Shown in pieces: positions 1 to 7,057 of a DNA stretch of 61,773 nt; position 1 is the first letter of the stretch; the number at the start of each line of letters is the position of its first letter. The notes under the pieces were generated by a model. That model was not told where the DNA came from. It made no database searches and saw nothing but the letters and a program-made list of their open reading frames with translations. The translations under genes and the position numbers were made by a program. The stretch covers positions 1 through 61,773 of the forward strand of contig CAZAEL010000008.1 in the NCBI GenBank assembly GCA_964484135.1. Reading direction: 5' to 3'. This DNA comes from CAZAEL01 sp964484135 (GTDB lineage: Bacteria; Elusimicrobiota; Elusimicrobia; FEN-1173).

Positions 1-1292
1 CCGTGGCCGTACCCGCCGGAATAAAAGAAACCGTCGTTCCGGGGCGCGGGCTTGTCCGCGGGCGGCCGCTGGGGATGGGACCCCTGCCGGGGCTGGGAAC
101 GCTCCGGATGGGCCGGCCGGTGAGAAGGCGGACCGTCCGGCGGCGTCCGCGGCGCGTTGTTGTATTGGAAATTGGGGACGACCGCGCGGGGGAACACCAC
201 GCCCGTGAACCGCTCGATGGCCTTGACGTAGGAGTCCTCGGACGGGTCCATGAGGGTGATGGCGTCCCCCACGCCGTAGGCCCGGGCCGTGCGGCCCACC
301 CGGTGGACGTAGTCTTCCGGAAAGCGGGGCACGTCGAAATTGATCACGTGGCTGATGTGGCGGACGTCGATGCCCCGGGCCGCGATGTCCGTGGCCACCA
401 GGATCTGGATGCGACCCGCGCGGAAGCTGTCCATGGCGGTGGTGCGCTGGTTTTGGGAGCGGTTGGAATGGAGCGTGCCCACCGAATAGTTGTGCTGGGC
501 CAGCCGCCGGGCCAGCCGGTCGGCGCCGTGCTTGGTGCGCGTGAAGACGAGCACGGAGCGCATCTCCGTGTTCTTCAGGAGGGTGAGCGTCAGCTCGCCT
601 TTTTGGGACTGGATGACGGGATAGACCACCTGGCTGATGCCTTCGGCCACGCTGGAGGGGCGCTCGATCTCGACGCGGTGCGGGTTGCGCATGGCGAAGG
701 AGGCGATCTGCTCGATCTGGCTGTGCAGGGTGGCGGAATAGAGCTGGGTCCGGCGTTCCCGCGGGATGCGGCCCAGGATGGCGCGGATGTCCGGCAGGAA
801 ACCCATGTCCAGCATCCGATCCGCCTCGTCCAGCACCAACTCCTCGACCGCGTCCAGGCGGAAGTTCCCCTGCTTCAGATGGTCCAGGAGGCGGCCCGGG
901 GTGGCGATGACGATCTCGGCCCCCTGGGAGATGGATTTGGCCTGGGGGCCGTAACTCACGCCGCCGATGACCACCGTGATCTTGAACGGGGTGAACCGCC
1001 CGCAGCTCCGGAACGCGGTTTCCACCTGGGCGGCGAGTTCGCGCGTGGGGACGAGCACCAGCGCCCTGGGCCCGGACGCGGGGCCGCTCCGCCCGCGCTC
1101 CAGAAGGCGGTGCAGGATCGGGAGGGCGAAGGCCGCCGTCTTTCCCCCGCCGGTCTGGGCGCAACCCAGGATGTCCCTCCCGGTGAGCGCCACGGGAATG
1201 GCGCTTTTCTGGATGGGGGTGGGCTCGGTGAAATTCATGGCCTTCACCCCGCGGACAAGATCGGGGTGCAGGCCCAGTTGTTGGAAAGGAAT
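1..1292 (-). CDS. rhlE: DEAD-box ATP-dependent RNA helicase, RhlE-like (3' end beyond window)
   Basis: ATP-dependent RNA unwinding, probably for RNA decay, ribosome assembly or cold adaptation. Read on the minus strand it shows the Q-motif (TEPTPIQ), Walker A as AQTGGGKT, DEAD box in VLDEADRMLDMG, SAT in the motif III position, and motif VI HRVGRTARA, followed by a Pro/Arg/Gly-rich tail that runs off the window start. The best start is an ATT at 1292-1290: a strong AAGGAGG lies 6 nt upstream and the resulting N-terminus (PFQQLGLHPDLV...) fits the family exactly. The first in-frame ATG lies 18 codons later and would remove the conserved LGL segment. It follows the RRM gene by about 28 bases, so both are likely one operon. 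The name RhlE rather than another DEAD-box subgroup is inferred. Confidence 0.9.
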   Translation of the reverse strand, partial: MPFQQLGLHPDLVRGVKAMNFTEPTPIQKSAIPVALTGRDILGCAQTGGGKTAAFALPILHRLLERGRSGPASGPRALVLVPTRELAAQVETAFRSCGRFTPFKITVVIGGVSYGPQAKSISQGAEIVIATPGRLLDHLKQGNFRLDAVEELVLDEADRMLDMGFLPDIRAILGRIPRERRTQLYSATLHSQIEQIASFAMRNPHRVEIERPSSVAEGISQVVYPVIQSQKGELTLTLLKNTEMRSVLVFTRTKHGADRLARRLAQHNYSVGTLHSNRSQNQRTTAMDSFRAGRIQILVATDIAARGIDVRHISHVINFDVPRFPEDYVHRVGRTARAYGVGDAITLMDPSEDSYVKAIERFTGVVFPRAVVPNFQYNNAPRTPPDGPPSHRPAHPERSQPRQGSHPQRPPADKPAPRNDGFFYSGGYGH

Positions 1293-1320
1293 GGCGGGCC
1301 TCCTTATTAGACGCCCTTCA

Positions 1321-1659
1321 TCAATAGCGGTTGCGCCCGCCGCCGCGTCCGCCGTAACCGCCGCGGCCGCCTCCTCCGCCGCCGCGGTTGCCGAAACCTC
1401 CGCCGCCGCGGTTCTCTTTGGGCCGGGCCTCGTTCACCACCAGGGTCCGGCTCCCCACCGCACTGCCGTTCAGTTTCTGGATGGCGGCCGCGGCCTCGGC
1501 GTCGTTGGGCATCTCCACGAAGGCAAAACCCTTGGACTGGCCGGTGTCCCGGTCCGTGATCAGTTGCACGCTGGCGACTTGGCCGAGAGCCACGAACATG
1601 GCGTGGATCTGGTCCTCCGTCACATCGTAAGGCAGACTTCCGACGAACAATTTTTTCAT
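1321..1659 (-). CDS. RRM-type RNA-binding protein with glycine/arginine-rich tail
   Basis: 112-residue single-RRM protein of the bacterial/cyanobacterial Rbp type. RNP2 (LFVGSLP, residues 4-10) and RNP1 (KGFAFVEM, about 43-50) are both intact, with the usual beta-alpha-beta-beta-alpha-beta length of about 80 residues. The C-terminal 30 residues are an RGG-like tail of Gly, Arg, Asn and Tyr. Such proteins bind single-stranded RNA and are commonly cold-induced; pairing with the downstream DEAD-box helicase fits RNA remodelling at low temperature. The ATG is preceded by AACGGGGGA. The 5' leader contains a terminator-like hairpin directly before the ribosome binding site (see separate entry), so expression may be controlled by attenuation. 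Confidence 0.92.
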   Translation of the reverse strand: MKKLFVGSLPYDVTEDQIHAMFVALGQVASVQLITDRDTGQSKGFAFVEMPNDAEAAAAIQKLNGSAVGSRTLVVNEARPKENRGGGGFGNRGGGGGGRGGYGGRGGGRNRY

Positions 1660-1679
1660 TTTTCCCCCGTTAAAAAAGA

Positions 1680-1707
1680 AACCGCGAAGGCCAATGCCTT
1701 CACGGTT
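1680..1707 (-). terminator. Leader hairpin with U-run before the RRM gene (possible attenuator)
   Basis: A 12-bp stem with one mismatch and a 4-nt loop; in transcript sense it is followed at once by TTTCTTTTTT and then by the ribosome binding site of the RRM gene. This is the form of an intrinsic terminator placed inside the 5' untranslated region, about 30 nt after the predicted transcription start. It could be a temperature- or protein-sensitive attenuator, or autoregulated by the RRM protein; function is inferred. Confidence 0.55.
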
Positions 1708-1745
1708 GGTCTCGGCGTTTTCCGGATATATGTAACTGCCTTCTC

Positions 1746-1774
1746 ATTGTCTCATTTTTGGCGCACGGCGTCAA
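1746..1774 (-). promoter_or_regulatory. Sigma-70 type promoter for the RRM-helicase operon
   Basis: On the minus strand TTGACG (1774-1769) is followed after 17 bp by GACAAT (1751-1746). This predicts a start near 1739 and a leader of about 80 nt that contains the hairpin at 1680-1707. Confidence 0.5.
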
Positions 1775-1820
1775 ACATTGTTTGTCCGGCTGTGCGGACG
1801 GCGCCGCGGGCTTTTTAAGC

Positions 1821-1826
1821 TATAAT
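1821..1826 (+). promoter_or_regulatory. Consensus -10 box TATAAT before the small membrane protein
   Basis: TATAAT lies at 1821-1826, overlapping an ATG at 1825. A transcript from this box would start near 1833, after that ATG. This argues for the second in-frame ATG at 1855 as the real start. No good -35 hexamer is seen at 16-18 bp. Confidence 0.4.
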
Positions 1827-1854
1827 GGACGAAATTTGCCAAGAAAGGACCCGG

Positions 1855-2100
1855 ATGCCTCTCGTCACCGTCCTGCCCCTCCTCGCGCTCTTCGCCAAAG
1901 CTTGGACCCTGATCAAGTTCCTGCTGTACCGGGCCTTTGTCTGGGCCTGGGTCGTCCGGATCTTCCGCCAAGGCCGGGCGCGGGGAAGCCGGGCCCTGTG
2001 CGCGCTGGCCGTGCTCTTGTACGTCGCCTCCTGGGCCCTGGTCGGGGTCTCCCTGGTGGAGGCAGGCCTCTGGCTCGTCAGGCTTTTGCCGGGGCATTGA
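1855..2100 (+). CDS. Small integral membrane protein, unknown function
   Basis: 81-residue hydrophobic protein with two probable membrane helices (about residues 1-30 and 48-75) joined by a basic loop containing RQGRARGSR. I do not recognise the family. The start at 1855 is chosen over an in-frame ATG at 1825 because AAAGGAC lies at proper distance and because the upstream TATAAT would exclude 1825 from the mRNA. It ends about 50 bp before arsR, in the same direction, but arsR has its own promoter. Its function and any link to arsenic resistance are unknown. Confidence 0.6.
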   Translation: MPLVTVLPLLALFAKAWTLIKFLLYRAFVWAWVVRIFRQGRARGSRALCALAVLLYVASWALVGVSLVEAGLWLVRLLPGH

Positions 2101-2112
2101 GCAAGGGGGGAC

Positions 2113-2141
2113 TTGACAGCCCCGCCGCGGGTTGTTATTAT
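2113..2141 (+). promoter_or_regulatory. arsR promoter
   Basis: TTGACA (2113-2118), a 17-bp spacer and TATTAT (2136-2141): an almost consensus promoter. The expected start point is about 2147-2149, only 3-5 nt before the arsR ATG at 2152, so the mRNA should be leaderless or nearly so. Confidence 0.75.
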
Positions 2142-2158
2142 ATGCATATATATGCATA
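2141..2158 (+). promoter_or_regulatory. ArsR operator 1 (perfect 18-bp palindrome over the start codon)
   Basis: TATGCATATATATGCATA is a perfect inverted repeat lying between the -10 box and codon 3 of arsR. A near copy with the same length precedes arsC. Position and symmetry are those of an ArsR/SmtB-family repressor site; binding is inferred. Confidence 0.7.
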
Positions 2159-2517
2159 AAGAAATTGCCCAGGCCTCCCGCATCCACGCCGCCCTGTCGG
2201 ACCCTTTGCGCATCCGGATGCTCCGGCTCCTCCTGGAGAGGGAGCTCTGCGTGTGCGAGATCATCCCCCTGGTGGGGGAGCCCCAATACAAGGTCTCCCG
2301 CCATTTGGGCGCGCTGAAAAAGGCCGGACTTCTGAGGGACTGGAAGGACGGCACCTGGGTCCACTACGAAATCAACCCTGAACTCCCCCCCCTGTGGCGG
2401 AAGGCCCTGGACGCCATGCGCCTGACCTGGGACAACGACCCCCAAATAAAAGAAGACCTGGGAAAACTCCGGGGTCGTTCCACCCGATTGCCCGGCGTTC
2501 CCTTGTGCTGCCAATAA
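2152..2517 (+). CDS. arsR: ArsR-family arsenite-responsive repressor
   Basis: 121-residue winged-helix repressor that should release its operators on binding As(III)/Sb(III). The alpha-3 metal box is present as ELCVCEI (the E. coli type ELCVCDL), followed by the recognition helix region (QYKVSRHLGALKKAGLL) and the wing. The C-terminus ends LCCQ, adding a Cys pair that may join the metal site. I start at ATG 2152 because the promoter makes any upstream start untranscribed; a longer in-frame start at 2113 exists but lies in the -35 box. It heads an operon with arsC, acr3 and arsM and probably autoregulates through the palindrome over its own start codon. Confidence 0.93.
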   Translation: MHKEIAQASRIHAALSDPLRIRMLRLLLERELCVCEIIPLVGEPQYKVSRHLGALKKAGLLRDWKDGTWVHYEINPELPPLWRKALDAMRLTWDNDPQIKEDLGKLRGRSTRLPGVPLCCQ

Positions 2518-2533
2518 TTTTTTTGCCTTATTA

Positions 2534-2551
2534 TATGCATAATAACGCATA
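2534..2551 (+). promoter_or_regulatory. ArsR operator 2 before arsC (imperfect palindrome)
   Basis: TATGCATAATAACGCATA shares outer half-sites and the 18-bp frame with operator 1, with changes in the centre. A TATTAT (2529-2534) overlaps its left edge, so a second ArsR-controlled promoter for arsC-acr3-arsM is plausible, though its -35 box is weak. Confidence 0.55.
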
Positions 2552-2570
2552 AATAAGGGAAGACGAGCCC

Positions 2571-2966
2571 ATGAAAACCAAAGTCCTGTTCGTGTGCGTG
2601 GAAAATTCCTGCCGGAGCCAGATGGCGGAAGGGTTCGCCCGGACATGGGGGGCCCAGGTCCTGGAGGCCCGCAGCGCGGGCTCCCAACCTTCGGGCCGGA
2701 TCAACCCCACGGCCATCGAAGTGATGAAAGAACGGGGGATTGATCTCACCCGCCATTCCTCCAAAGGACTGACGGACCTGCCGCCCATCCAATGGGATTA
2801 CGTCATCACCATGGGCTGTGGGGACGCCTGCCCCTTCGTCCCTGCCCGCGCCAAGCGGGACTGGGCCATCCCGGACCCGAAACACATGCCCCTGGCGGAA
2901 TTCCGCAAGGTACGTGACCAAATTGAAGCAGAGGTGAAAAAACTCATCCGAGAGGTCCGCCCATGA
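2571..2966 (+). CDS. arsC: Arsenate reductase, thioredoxin-coupled (LMW-phosphatase fold)
   Basis: Reduces As(V) to As(III) in the cytoplasm. The 131-residue protein has the low-molecular-weight tyrosine phosphatase P-loop CX5R as C9-VENSC-R15, followed by SQMAEG as in pI258-type ArsC. The second redox pair is C83 and C87 (MGCGDAC), and the general acid is D102 in the PDP motif. The disulfide cascade C9-C83-C87 is known for this family and normally needs thioredoxin. Start ATG 2571 has GGAAGACGAG upstream. The stop overlaps the acr3 start in ATGA, so the two are translationally coupled. Confidence 0.93.
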   Translation: MKTKVLFVCVENSCRSQMAEGFARTWGAQVLEARSAGSQPSGRINPTAIEVMKERGIDLTRHSSKGLTDLPPIQWDYVITMGCGDACPFVPARAKRDWAIPDPKHMPLAEFRKVRDQIEAEVKKLIREVRP

Positions 2967-4039
2967 CACCGATGGAAAAACGAATGAACGTCTTTGAGCG
3001 CTATCTGTCGGTCTGGGTCGCCTTGTGCATGGTCCTGGGCGTGGCCCTGGGCAAGCTCTTCCCGGGGACCGTCAAGTCCCTCCAAGCCCTGGAGTTCGGG
3101 CGGGACAGTCAGATCAACATTCCCATCGCGCTCCTGATCTGGCTCATGATCTATCCCATGATGTTGAAGATTGATTTCGCTTCCCTCAAAGACGCGGGCC
3201 GGCGGCCGAAAGGTCTTCTGGTCACGCTGGCGGTGAACTGGCTGGTGAAGCCCTTTTCCATGGCTTTCCTGGGGTGGCTTTTCTTCCGACATCTCTTCGC
3301 CCCCTGGATCGGGCCGGACCTGGCTGGCCAGTATATCGCGGGCGTGGTGATTTTGGCCGCGGCCCCCTGCACGGCCATGGTCTTCGTGTGGTCCTACCTG
3401 TCGGACGGGGACCCGGCCTACACCCTGGTCCAGGTGTCCGTGAACGACCTCATCATGCTCTTCGCCTTCGCGCCCATCGTGAAGTTCCTGGTGGCCGGGG
3501 CCGCCGGCCTGGAGGTGCCGTTCCGGGTGGTGCTTTTGTCCGTCCTGATCTTCGTGGTGGTCCCGTTGGCCCTGGGTTCCGCCAGCCGGGCCTGGCTGAT
3601 CCGGACCAAGGGCGAGACCTGGTTCACGGAAAAATTCCTGTCCCTGTTCCACCCGGTCACGGTCCTGGCCTTGCTGGCCACGCTGACGGCCATCTTCGCC
3701 TTCCAGGCGGAAAACATCACCACGCGGTGGCTGCACGTGCTCCTCATCGCGATCCCCCTCCTGGTCCAGGTTTATTTCAATTCCGCCCTCGCGTACGGGC
3801 TCATGCGGGCCCTCAAGGTGCCGTACGCGGTGGCGGCGCCGGGAGCGCTTATCGGCGCGTCCAATTTCTTCGAACTGGCCGTGGCCACGGCCATCGCGCT
3901 TTTCGGGCCTGGATCCGGCGCGGCCCTGGCCACGGTGGTGGGCGTTCTGGTGGAGGTCCCGGTCATGCTTTCGGTCTGTTCACTTTGCCGCAGGACGCGC
4001 TCCTGGTTCCAAGAGGAAAACGCGCCGCGGTTGGCGTGA
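2963..4039 (+). CDS. acr3: ACR3-family arsenite efflux permease
   Basis: 358-residue, ten-helix membrane carrier that exports As(III) made by ArsC. The conserved cysteine in helix 4 is C136 within AAAPCTAMVFVW, the ACR3 hallmark; the motif VNDLIMLFAFAP and the later SNFFELAVATAIALFG are also typical. The ATG overlaps the arsC stop (ATGA); a second ATG 3 codons later is possible. Length matches the usual 350-400 residues. Sits between arsC and arsM in one operon. Confidence 0.95.
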   Translation: MTPMEKRMNVFERYLSVWVALCMVLGVALGKLFPGTVKSLQALEFGRDSQINIPIALLIWLMIYPMMLKIDFASLKDAGRRPKGLLVTLAVNWLVKPFSMAFLGWLFFRHLFAPWIGPDLAGQYIAGVVILAAAPCTAMVFVWSYLSDGDPAYTLVQVSVNDLIMLFAFAPIVKFLVAGAAGLEVPFRVVLLSVLIFVVVPLALGSASRAWLIRTKGETWFTEKFLSLFHPVTVLALLATLTAIFAFQAENITTRWLHVLLIAIPLLVQVYFNSALAYGLMRALKVPYAVAAPGALIGASNFFELAVATAIALFGPGSGAALATVVGVLVEVPVMLSVCSLCRRTRSWFQEENAPRLA

Positions 4040-4057
4040 AAACAGAAGGGGGAATCC

Positions 4058-4885
4058 ATGAAGGACAACGAAACGAAAGAAACGGTCAGAAAAGCCTACG
4101 GCAGGATCGCCCTGCTGGACAAATCCGAGGATGGCTGCGGGTGCGGACCGAGCTGTTGCGGGTCCGCCACGGAGGAGTTCGCCAAGGGGATCGGGTATTC
4201 GGAGGAAGACCTCAAACACGTGCCGCAGGACGCGAACCTGGGCCTGGGGTGCGGCAACCCCGCGGCCGTGGCCGGCCTGAAACCGGGCGAGGTGGTTTTG
4301 GACCTGGGCTCCGGGGCGGGAATGGATTGTTTCCTGGCCGCGGCCAAGGTGGGCCCCCAAGGGAAGGCCATCGGCGTGGACATGACGCCCGAGATGCTGG
4401 CCAAAGCCCGCCGGAACGCGGAGAAGAGCGGCGTCAAGAACGTGGAGTTCCGCCTGGGCGAGATCGAGGCCCTGCCCGTCGCGGACAACGCCGTGGACGT
4501 GGTCATCAGCAACTGCGTCATCAACCTGTCCACGGACAAGCCCAGGGTCTTCCACGAAATCCGGCGCGCGCTCAAGCCCGGCGGCCGGGTGGCGGTGTCG
4601 GACATGGTCCTGCTGAAGGAACTGCCGGAGAGCGTGCGCAAGGACGCCAAGGCGTACGTGGGCTGCGTGGCCGGGGCCCTGCTCCTGGAAGACTACAAAA
4701 AGGTCGTGCTTTCCGCGGGGTTCGAGGACGTGAAGTTCACGGTCAAGGCCTCGTCCTCCTGCCTGTCCCCTGACACCAAAGACCCGGTGGGAAAAGAGCT
4801 CATGGAAAGACTGAAGGACAAGGAAAAATTGGAGGGGTATGTGGCGAGCCTGTACGTGGAGGCCCGCAAAGGAACCAAAACCTAG
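4058..4885 (+). CDS. arsM: Arsenite S-adenosylmethionine methyltransferase
   Basis: 275-residue class I SAM methyltransferase that methylates As(III). The SAM motif is VVLDLGSGAGMDC (residues about 79-91). The arsenic-binding cysteines of ArsM are present as C65 (LGLGCGNP), C203 (VGCVAGAL) and C235 (SSSCLSP); an N-terminal Cys cluster C27, C29, C33, C34 precedes them. It is the last gene of the ars operon, 18 bases after acr3, with GGGGGAATCC before the ATG. Its stop codon shares the sequence CTAG with the stop of the convergent bufC gene. Confidence 0.94.
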   Translation: MKDNETKETVRKAYGRIALLDKSEDGCGCGPSCCGSATEEFAKGIGYSEEDLKHVPQDANLGLGCGNPAAVAGLKPGEVVLDLGSGAGMDCFLAAAKVGPQGKAIGVDMTPEMLAKARRNAEKSGVKNVEFRLGEIEALPVADNAVDVVISNCVINLSTDKPRVFHEIRRALKPGGRVAVSDMVLLKELPESVRKDAKAYVGCVAGALLLEDYKKVVLSAGFEDVKFTVKASSSCLSPDTKDPVGKELMERLKDKEKLEGYVASLYVEARKGTKT

Positions 4886-5712
4886 CGCGCGGGCGCGTCC
4901 ACCCGCTTCAGGACCCCGTCCCGGACCCAGTCTCCCAGCCACTGGGCCAGGGGGAGGTCTCCCCCTCCCTGGGCCGCGGTTTCAAGTTCCGCGCAGATGT
5001 CCCCGAGTGTCTTGCCTTCCTGAATGCGCGTCAACGTCAGAAAAGCCTCCTGATCCAGGGCTCTGGCCTGGACCCAATCGTCGTCCCGATAGACCAAGAG
5101 ACGGCGGGGGCCGGGTTTCAGGACGCGCGGGAGCCGGCCCTTGAACCGCCGTTCCCACAAACGGTCCACGGGCCAGCCCAGGGCCAGGAGCCGGACCGTG
5201 GGGTCCAGCCCCAGCCGCGCCCGGGCCCAGGCCTCAGGCGGGATTCGCTGAAGAGCGTCCGGACGCAGGGGTGGAAAGCGGTCCGCGTACAGCGATTCGA
5301 GAACGCTCCACTCCAGCTGGGCCAGGTCCGGCAGGAACGGGTGCTCGCGGGAGAAGGGATGCCCGGCCAGAAAACGGGGCAGGTCATCGCCCAAATCCTC
5401 GATGTGGGTCGATGTGGAGGGATGGACCGTCAGGTAATCGGCGGCCAGACGCCGGAACCGCTCCGCCCCGAGGAAACGGCTGACCGCCGGAAAGTCCGCG
5501 GCCAGGGTGTCGCGGAGCCGGAGGAAATAGGCGTCCGCGTACACGGCCAAACGGCGCGCCAGGGATACGGGCGGGGCGTCCGCCACCGCGGCCAGGAGCC
5601 TGGGCCGGGGCTCGGCCGGGCCGGGTTCGGCCAGGGCCGCGGACACCCCCCGGGGTTCGGTGAAGGCCCAGCTCAGCCAGCGTTGCAGGTCAGCCAGCCG
5701 CGGCGAGGACAT
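4882..5712 (-). CDS. bufC: DUF2063 family partner of the MNIO enzyme (BufC/HvfC type)
   Basis: 276-residue protein with the N-terminal DUF2063 fold (LQRWL...; LARRLAVYADAYFLRLRDTL; DFPAVSRFLGAERF; DYLTVHPSTS; DDLPRFL) and a less conserved C-terminal domain. In bufferin and related RiPP loci this protein binds the precursor and presents it to the iron-dependent DUF692 oxidase; that role is established for family members and inferred here. Start ATG 5712 overlaps the end of bufB by 23 bp, suggesting coupling. A longer open frame upstream has unlikely Arg/Pro-rich sequence and was not used. The stop overlaps the arsM stop on the other strand. Confidence 0.88.
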   Translation of the reverse strand: MSSPRLADLQRWLSWAFTEPRGVSAALAEPGPAEPRPRLLAAVADAPPVSLARRLAVYADAYFLRLRDTLAADFPAVSRFLGAERFRRLAADYLTVHPSTSTHIEDLGDDLPRFLAGHPFSREHPFLPDLAQLEWSVLESLYADRFPPLRPDALQRIPPEAWARARLGLDPTVRLLALGWPVDRLWERRFKGRLPRVLKPGPRRLLVYRDDDWVQARALDQEAFLTLTRIQEGKTLGDICAELETAAQGGGDLPLAQWLGDWVRDGVLKRVDAPAR

Positions 5713-6601
5713 GAACGTTCTTCCGGACGCGGGTCTGGATTTTTTCCGCCTTGGCCGCCTCGGCCAGGAGCCGCGGAAAAGGCGGGATCTTGTCGTCCCA
5801 TTCGATGAGCGCGGGGGCCTTGGGAAAACGCGCCGCGGCCGCGGCGAACAGCTCCCACACGGGCCCCGGCACGGGGTGGTCGTGGGTGTCAATGAGAAAA
5901 CCGTCGGCCTCAGAGGGGCCGGCCAGGTGCATGTATCCCACCCGGTCCGCGGGCACCCCGTTCAGATAATCGAGGGGATTGAACCCCTGGTTCACCGCGC
6001 TCACGTGGATGTTGTTCACGTCTAAAAGCAGGCCGCAGTCCGCCCGCCGGGCCAGCTCCGACAAAAATTCCCACTCCGTCATCTCCGAATGGGCGTAAGT
6101 GAGGTAGCTGGACACGTTTTCCAGCAGGACCCGCCGGCCCAGGAATTCCTGGACCTTCCGGACGCGGCCGGCCAGGTGCCGCAACGTCTCTTCCGTCAAA
6201 GGCAGGGGCAAAAGATCGTGGAGGTTTTGGCCGCCCACCCCGGTCCAGCAGAGGTGATCCGACAGCCACAAAGGCCGGATGCGGTCCGCCAGGGACTTCA
6301 GGCGGGTCAGGTAGTCCCGGTTGAGGGGATCGGCGGAGCCGATGTTCAGGGAAACGCCGTGCAGGGCCACGGGATAGTCCCGCCGCACGCGCTCCAGCAT
6401 TTCCAGGGGCCGCCCGCCCAAAACAGGGGGCGAGGCTCGCCCGGAAGGCGGCCCGCCCGACCCGCCCCGCAGCCCCATGTAGTTCTCGGACGTGGCCTCG
6501 AACCAGGGGACCGCGGGGCGTCGGGACAGGACGTATTCGTAATGGACCGAACGAAGGCCGACCCCAACGCCCGTCACCGGGGGAATGGTTTTGGCCTTCA
6601 C
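5690..6601 (-). CDS. bufB: Multinuclear non-heme iron oxidase, DUF692 (BufB/MbnB-like)
   Basis: 303-residue TIM-barrel enzyme of the MNIO family, which oxidises Cys residues of a RiPP precursor (thiooxazole or oxazolone/thioamide chemistry in known members). Family motifs in order: GVGVGLR..HYEYV, FEATSENYMG, LHGVSLNIG, SDHLCWTG, LENVSSYL, LLLDVNNIHVSAVN, MHLAG, DTHDHPV, IEWDDKIP; these contain the His, Asp and Glu iron ligands. The start is GTG at 6601, 18 bases after the precursor gene. A 16-residue Gly/Pro-rich insert follows the SENYMG motif. Adjacent precursor and DUF2063 genes make the assignment firm. Confidence 0.93.
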   Translation of the reverse strand: MKAKTIPPVTGVGVGLRSVHYEYVLSRRPAVPWFEATSENYMGLRGGSGGPPSGRASPPVLGGRPLEMLERVRRDYPVALHGVSLNIGSADPLNRDYLTRLKSLADRIRPLWLSDHLCWTGVGGQNLHDLLPLPLTEETLRHLAGRVRKVQEFLGRRVLLENVSSYLTYAHSEMTEWEFLSELARRADCGLLLDVNNIHVSAVNQGFNPLDYLNGVPADRVGYMHLAGPSEADGFLIDTHDHPVPGPVWELFAAAAARFPKAPALIEWDDKIPPFPRLLAEAAKAEKIQTRVRKNVHVLAAAG

Positions 6602-6619
6602 GGGACGGTGGTTCCGTTC

Positions 6620-6907
6620 TCAGCCCTTCTTGAGGGGCGTCAGGGACCCGCCTTCGATGGCCAGGCAGGAGTCCTTGGGCATGGGGAGCCAGCCTTGTCC
6701 CTTGCAGGAGTTGGTCCCGGCGCAGGAGTGCCCCTCCCCGCCGCACTTGCCCGTGCCGCCGCATTTGTTCACCCCGTAACAGGGCACGTTCGCGTCGGCC
6801 TTCTCCTTCATCTTCATCTTGCCTTTTTCGCCCGCCTGCGCGGACAAGGCCGCGCTCAGGATGCCGGCCACGGCCGCGGCCAGCAGCGCCTTGTTGCGTT
6901 TTTGCAT
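6620..6907 (-). CDS. bufA: Bufferin-type Cys-rich RiPP precursor
   Basis: 95-residue precursor with an uncleaved-looking Sec signal (MQKRNKALLAAAVAGILSA, AQA then G26), a Lys/Met-rich spacer and a core with six cysteines: C43, C49, C55, C62, C68 and C81. Spacing motifs are CYGVNKC, TGKC, GHSC, TNSCKGQGW and MPKDSC, the pattern of BufA2-type precursors found beside DUF692/DUF2063. Bufferins are exported and bind copper after Cys modification (established for family members). Here the locus lies between arsenic and RND genes. The ATG is preceded by GGGAGGTTG. Subfamily and bound metal are inferred. Confidence 0.85.
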   Translation of the reverse strand: MQKRNKALLAAAVAGILSAALSAQAGEKGKMKMKEKADANVPCYGVNKCGGTGKCGGEGHSCAGTNSCKGQGWLPMPKDSCLAIEGGSLTPLKKG

Positions 6908-7057
6908 GGGTTTTCAACCTCCCTTGATGGAATGACGGCCCGGTTGAGGGGCCGCACTGATAATACGAAGGGAAACGCGAAACGGATTCAAGCCCGAGGC
7001 CTTCCCGCGGGGAGGGGCCTTCAGAGGCGGGAAACACCCCGGCTCAGGTGATTTTAC

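Noticed and set aside
2113..2151. Upstream start for arsR
   Set aside because: It coincides with the -35 box of the promoter, so it would not be transcribed.
4882..5892. Longer N-terminus for the DUF2063 protein from 5,892
   Set aside because: The added 60 residues are Arg/Pro/Ser-rich shadow of bufB; family members start near the LQRWL motif.
6908..7057. Promoter for bufA from TTGAAT and TATTAT on the minus strand
   Set aside because: The spacer is about 20 bp, too long for a confident sigma-70 promoter; an ECF promoter could not be shown.
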